A stretch of 64,000 nt of DNA from the NCBI GenBank assembly GCA_016946835.1, contig JACVTC010000137.1, forward strand, positions 182,001-246,000. The letters run 5' to 3'. Made by a program: the position numbers and the translations under genes. The notes below the pieces were generated by a model. It worked only from the letters and a program-made list of their open reading frames with translations, had not been told where the DNA came from and searched no databases. Positions 62,556 to 64,000 of this stretch are shown in pieces; positions within the stretch are counted from its first letter, which is position 1; each line of letters starts with the position of its first letter. The stretch comes from Neocallimastix lanati (nom. inval.) (Eukaryota > Neocallimastigomycota > Neocallimastigomycetes > Neocallimastigales > Neocallimastigaceae).

Positions 62556-63853
62556 ATGAGATACATTAAATCATTATTGTTATTACTGATAATTCAAATT
62601 ACTTTCGCTTTTGATCAAAGAAAACTTCCAAAAAATGCTCTTATTGTTGCAAAGGATGGCTCTGGAAAATACAAAACTGTAAATATTAAAATAAATAAAT
62701 AAATAAATAAATAAATAAAAGATTTTTGTATTCTTTAAAAAATTATATATATAATATATTATTGTATTATTTAATTTATATTTACTTTCATTATATAGAT
62801 TCAAGCAGCTGTAAATGCTTTATCGTCATCTGCTAATTCTGAAAGAGTAATTTATATTAAGAATGGTACTTATAAGGAACAAGTTACTATTAAGAAAAAT
62901 TATGTAACTTTAATTGGTCAAAATAAAGATAAAGTTGTCATTACTAATAACTTAAATCATGCTAAAACGGGTAGTAGTTCTGAATGTGCTACCGTAAGAG
63001 TTCAAGCTGATTATTTTAAGGCCTTCGATGTTACTTTTGAAAATACAGCACCATTCCCAGGTACTAATGCTCAAGCTCCAGCTTTATATTCTTATGGTAA
63101 TAAACACTTTTTCCAAAATTGTAACTTTTTAAGTTACCAAGATACTTTACTTTCATATCATGGAACTCATTACTTTAAGAAATGTTATATTCGTGGAGTA
63201 ACAGACTTTATTTGGGGATTTGGACGTGCTGCCTTTGATGGATGTATTCTTCACATTGTTAACAAAGGAAGTAAAGTTGCCTATATCACTGCTAGTGTAA
63301 TATATTTACATATCTTTATTTATTTATATATATACATATATACATATAAATATTTATTTTTTTTTTTAAAAAAAAAATAAAAAATTATTAAACAATTAAA
63401 TAATTATTAAATAATTATCTTTTTTAAAATTATATCCATATTAATATATATGGAATTGTATTATTTTATTAATTATAAAATTTAAAATAAAAAAAGGGTA
63501 ATGAAGATAGTAATTTTAAGGAAGGAGGATTCCTCATTTCTAATTCCAAGGTTCAAGTTGATAGTGGTGTAAATTACTATTTAGGACGTTTATGGAAAAA
63601 GAATTGTTATGTTATTTTTAATAATACTGAACTTCCAGGATCCCAATTAAACAAACAAGGATGGGTTACATTCTCTGGTTATGAAAACTACAAGAATACT
63701 TCAAAAGTTGGTGAATACAAATGTTATGGTAATAAATATTCTACCTCTGGTCGTGTTTCCTATGCTACGAAATTTAGTAGTGCTCCATCTATTAAAAGTT
63801 TCCTTGGTGGAGATATTTCTTACGCTACTAAAAGTGTATACTTTGGAAATTAA
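62556..63853 (+). CDS. Secreted pectin methylesterase, CE8 (three exons, 325 aa)
   Basis: Second CE8 gene, nearly identical to the minus-strand copy. Exons: 62,556-62,678, 62,799-63,296 and 63,497-63,853. Introns of 120 and 200 nt have GT..AG ends. Intron 1 is longer than in the other copy because of an AAAT microsatellite (about 62,690-62,718). Intron 2 lacks one copy of a 15-16-bp duplication (CTATATTAATATATAT type). The signal peptide is one residue shorter, so the catalytic residues are D156, D177 and R238. It shares DFIWG and LGRLW. The C-terminus ends VYFGN instead of VYFK. The whole coding sequence is open, so both copies appear functional. Confidence 0.93.
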
Positions 63854-64000
63854 ATTATTAATATTACTAATTATAAAGAAAGTATATATAATTTAATTAA
63901 AGTTAAATTAAAATCCAAATAATAAGGATAAATAAATTAACTTGGTTTTAATTTAAGAGAATAAATAATAATTATTAAATGTAAATTATTCAAATATATA
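63854..64000. other. 3' flank of CE8 gene
   Basis: AT-rich, no gene. It has no similarity to the 3' flank of the minus-strand CE8 copy. Confidence 0.5.

Larger units (their letters stand above)
53889..63853. repeat. Inverted duplication of a PL-CE8 unit
   Basis: CE8 (minus) with a PL relic upstream (56,759-56,840 minus) mirrors CE8 (plus) with a PL relic upstream (58,815-59,470 plus). The CE8 copies match in exons and in most of intron 2. Similarity stops at the last codons of CE8 on the outer side (VYFK against VYFGN). The spacer between relic and CE8 is longer in the right arm, partly because of a SINE-like insertion and a tandem array. Confidence 0.7.

Overview
The window is extremely A+T-rich (long A, T and AT tracts, trinucleotide and tetranucleotide microsatellites everywhere). 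It carries secreted pectin-degrading enzymes of fungal type, introns with GT..AG ends, and Ty3 and Ty1/copia retroelements. Together these point to an anaerobic gut fungus (Neocallimastigomycota: Piromyces, Neocallimastix, Anaeromyces or a relative). The genus cannot be fixed from the sequence alone. I found no tRNA, rRNA or CRISPR.

Layout. About 1-20,500 is gene-poor: a decayed copia pol relic (782-1330, minus), one GC-richer relic of unknown origin (4790-5300), many mini- and microsatellites, and foldback elements built on a GCATTTCGCCAA-like motif (11.05-12.07 kb). About 21.7-25.9 kb (minus) is a patchwork of at least three decayed Ty3/gypsy elements. 27,606-34,857 is a young, nearly intact Ty3-type chromovirus-like retrotransposon (7252 bp, 5-bp target duplication GCTAT). 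Its two LTRs differ by one substitution and one indel, and it has a single 1341-codon Gag-Pol frame. It sits inside the gag of an older decayed Ty3 element (27,270-27,605 plus 34,858-36,500). 37,380-39,640 is a decayed copia element with its 3' LTR (minus). 40,060-44,332 holds LTR-like repeats and a truncated but open Ty3 RNase H-integrase frame.

44.3-64 kb is a pectin-degradation gene cluster. It contains three nearly identical secreted PL3-type pectate lyases (minus, 44.4, 47.9 and 50.6 kb), a three-exon CE8 pectin methylesterase on the minus strand (53.9-55.2 kb), and a second CE8 gene on the plus strand (62.6-63.9 kb). Each CE8 gene is preceded by a pectate lyase relic in the same orientation (56.76-56.84 minus; 58.82-59.47 plus), so the region looks like an inverted duplication of a PL-CE8 unit. 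A SINE-like retroposed element (60.35-61.0 kb) later entered one arm. Functionally, CE8 removes methyl esters from pectin and the pectate lyases then cleave the de-esterified polygalacturonate.

The most interesting candidate system is the 27.6-34.9 kb retrotransposon. The 10-11 bases directly after its 5' LTR are the exact complement of a stretch in the LTR 41 bp downstream of a TATA box. This is the arrangement of Tf1-type self-primed elements rather than tRNA-primed ones. It also has a 1.6-kb leader with tandem repeats and a predicted three-way-junction RNA, and a chromodomain separated from Gag-Pol by one frameshift.
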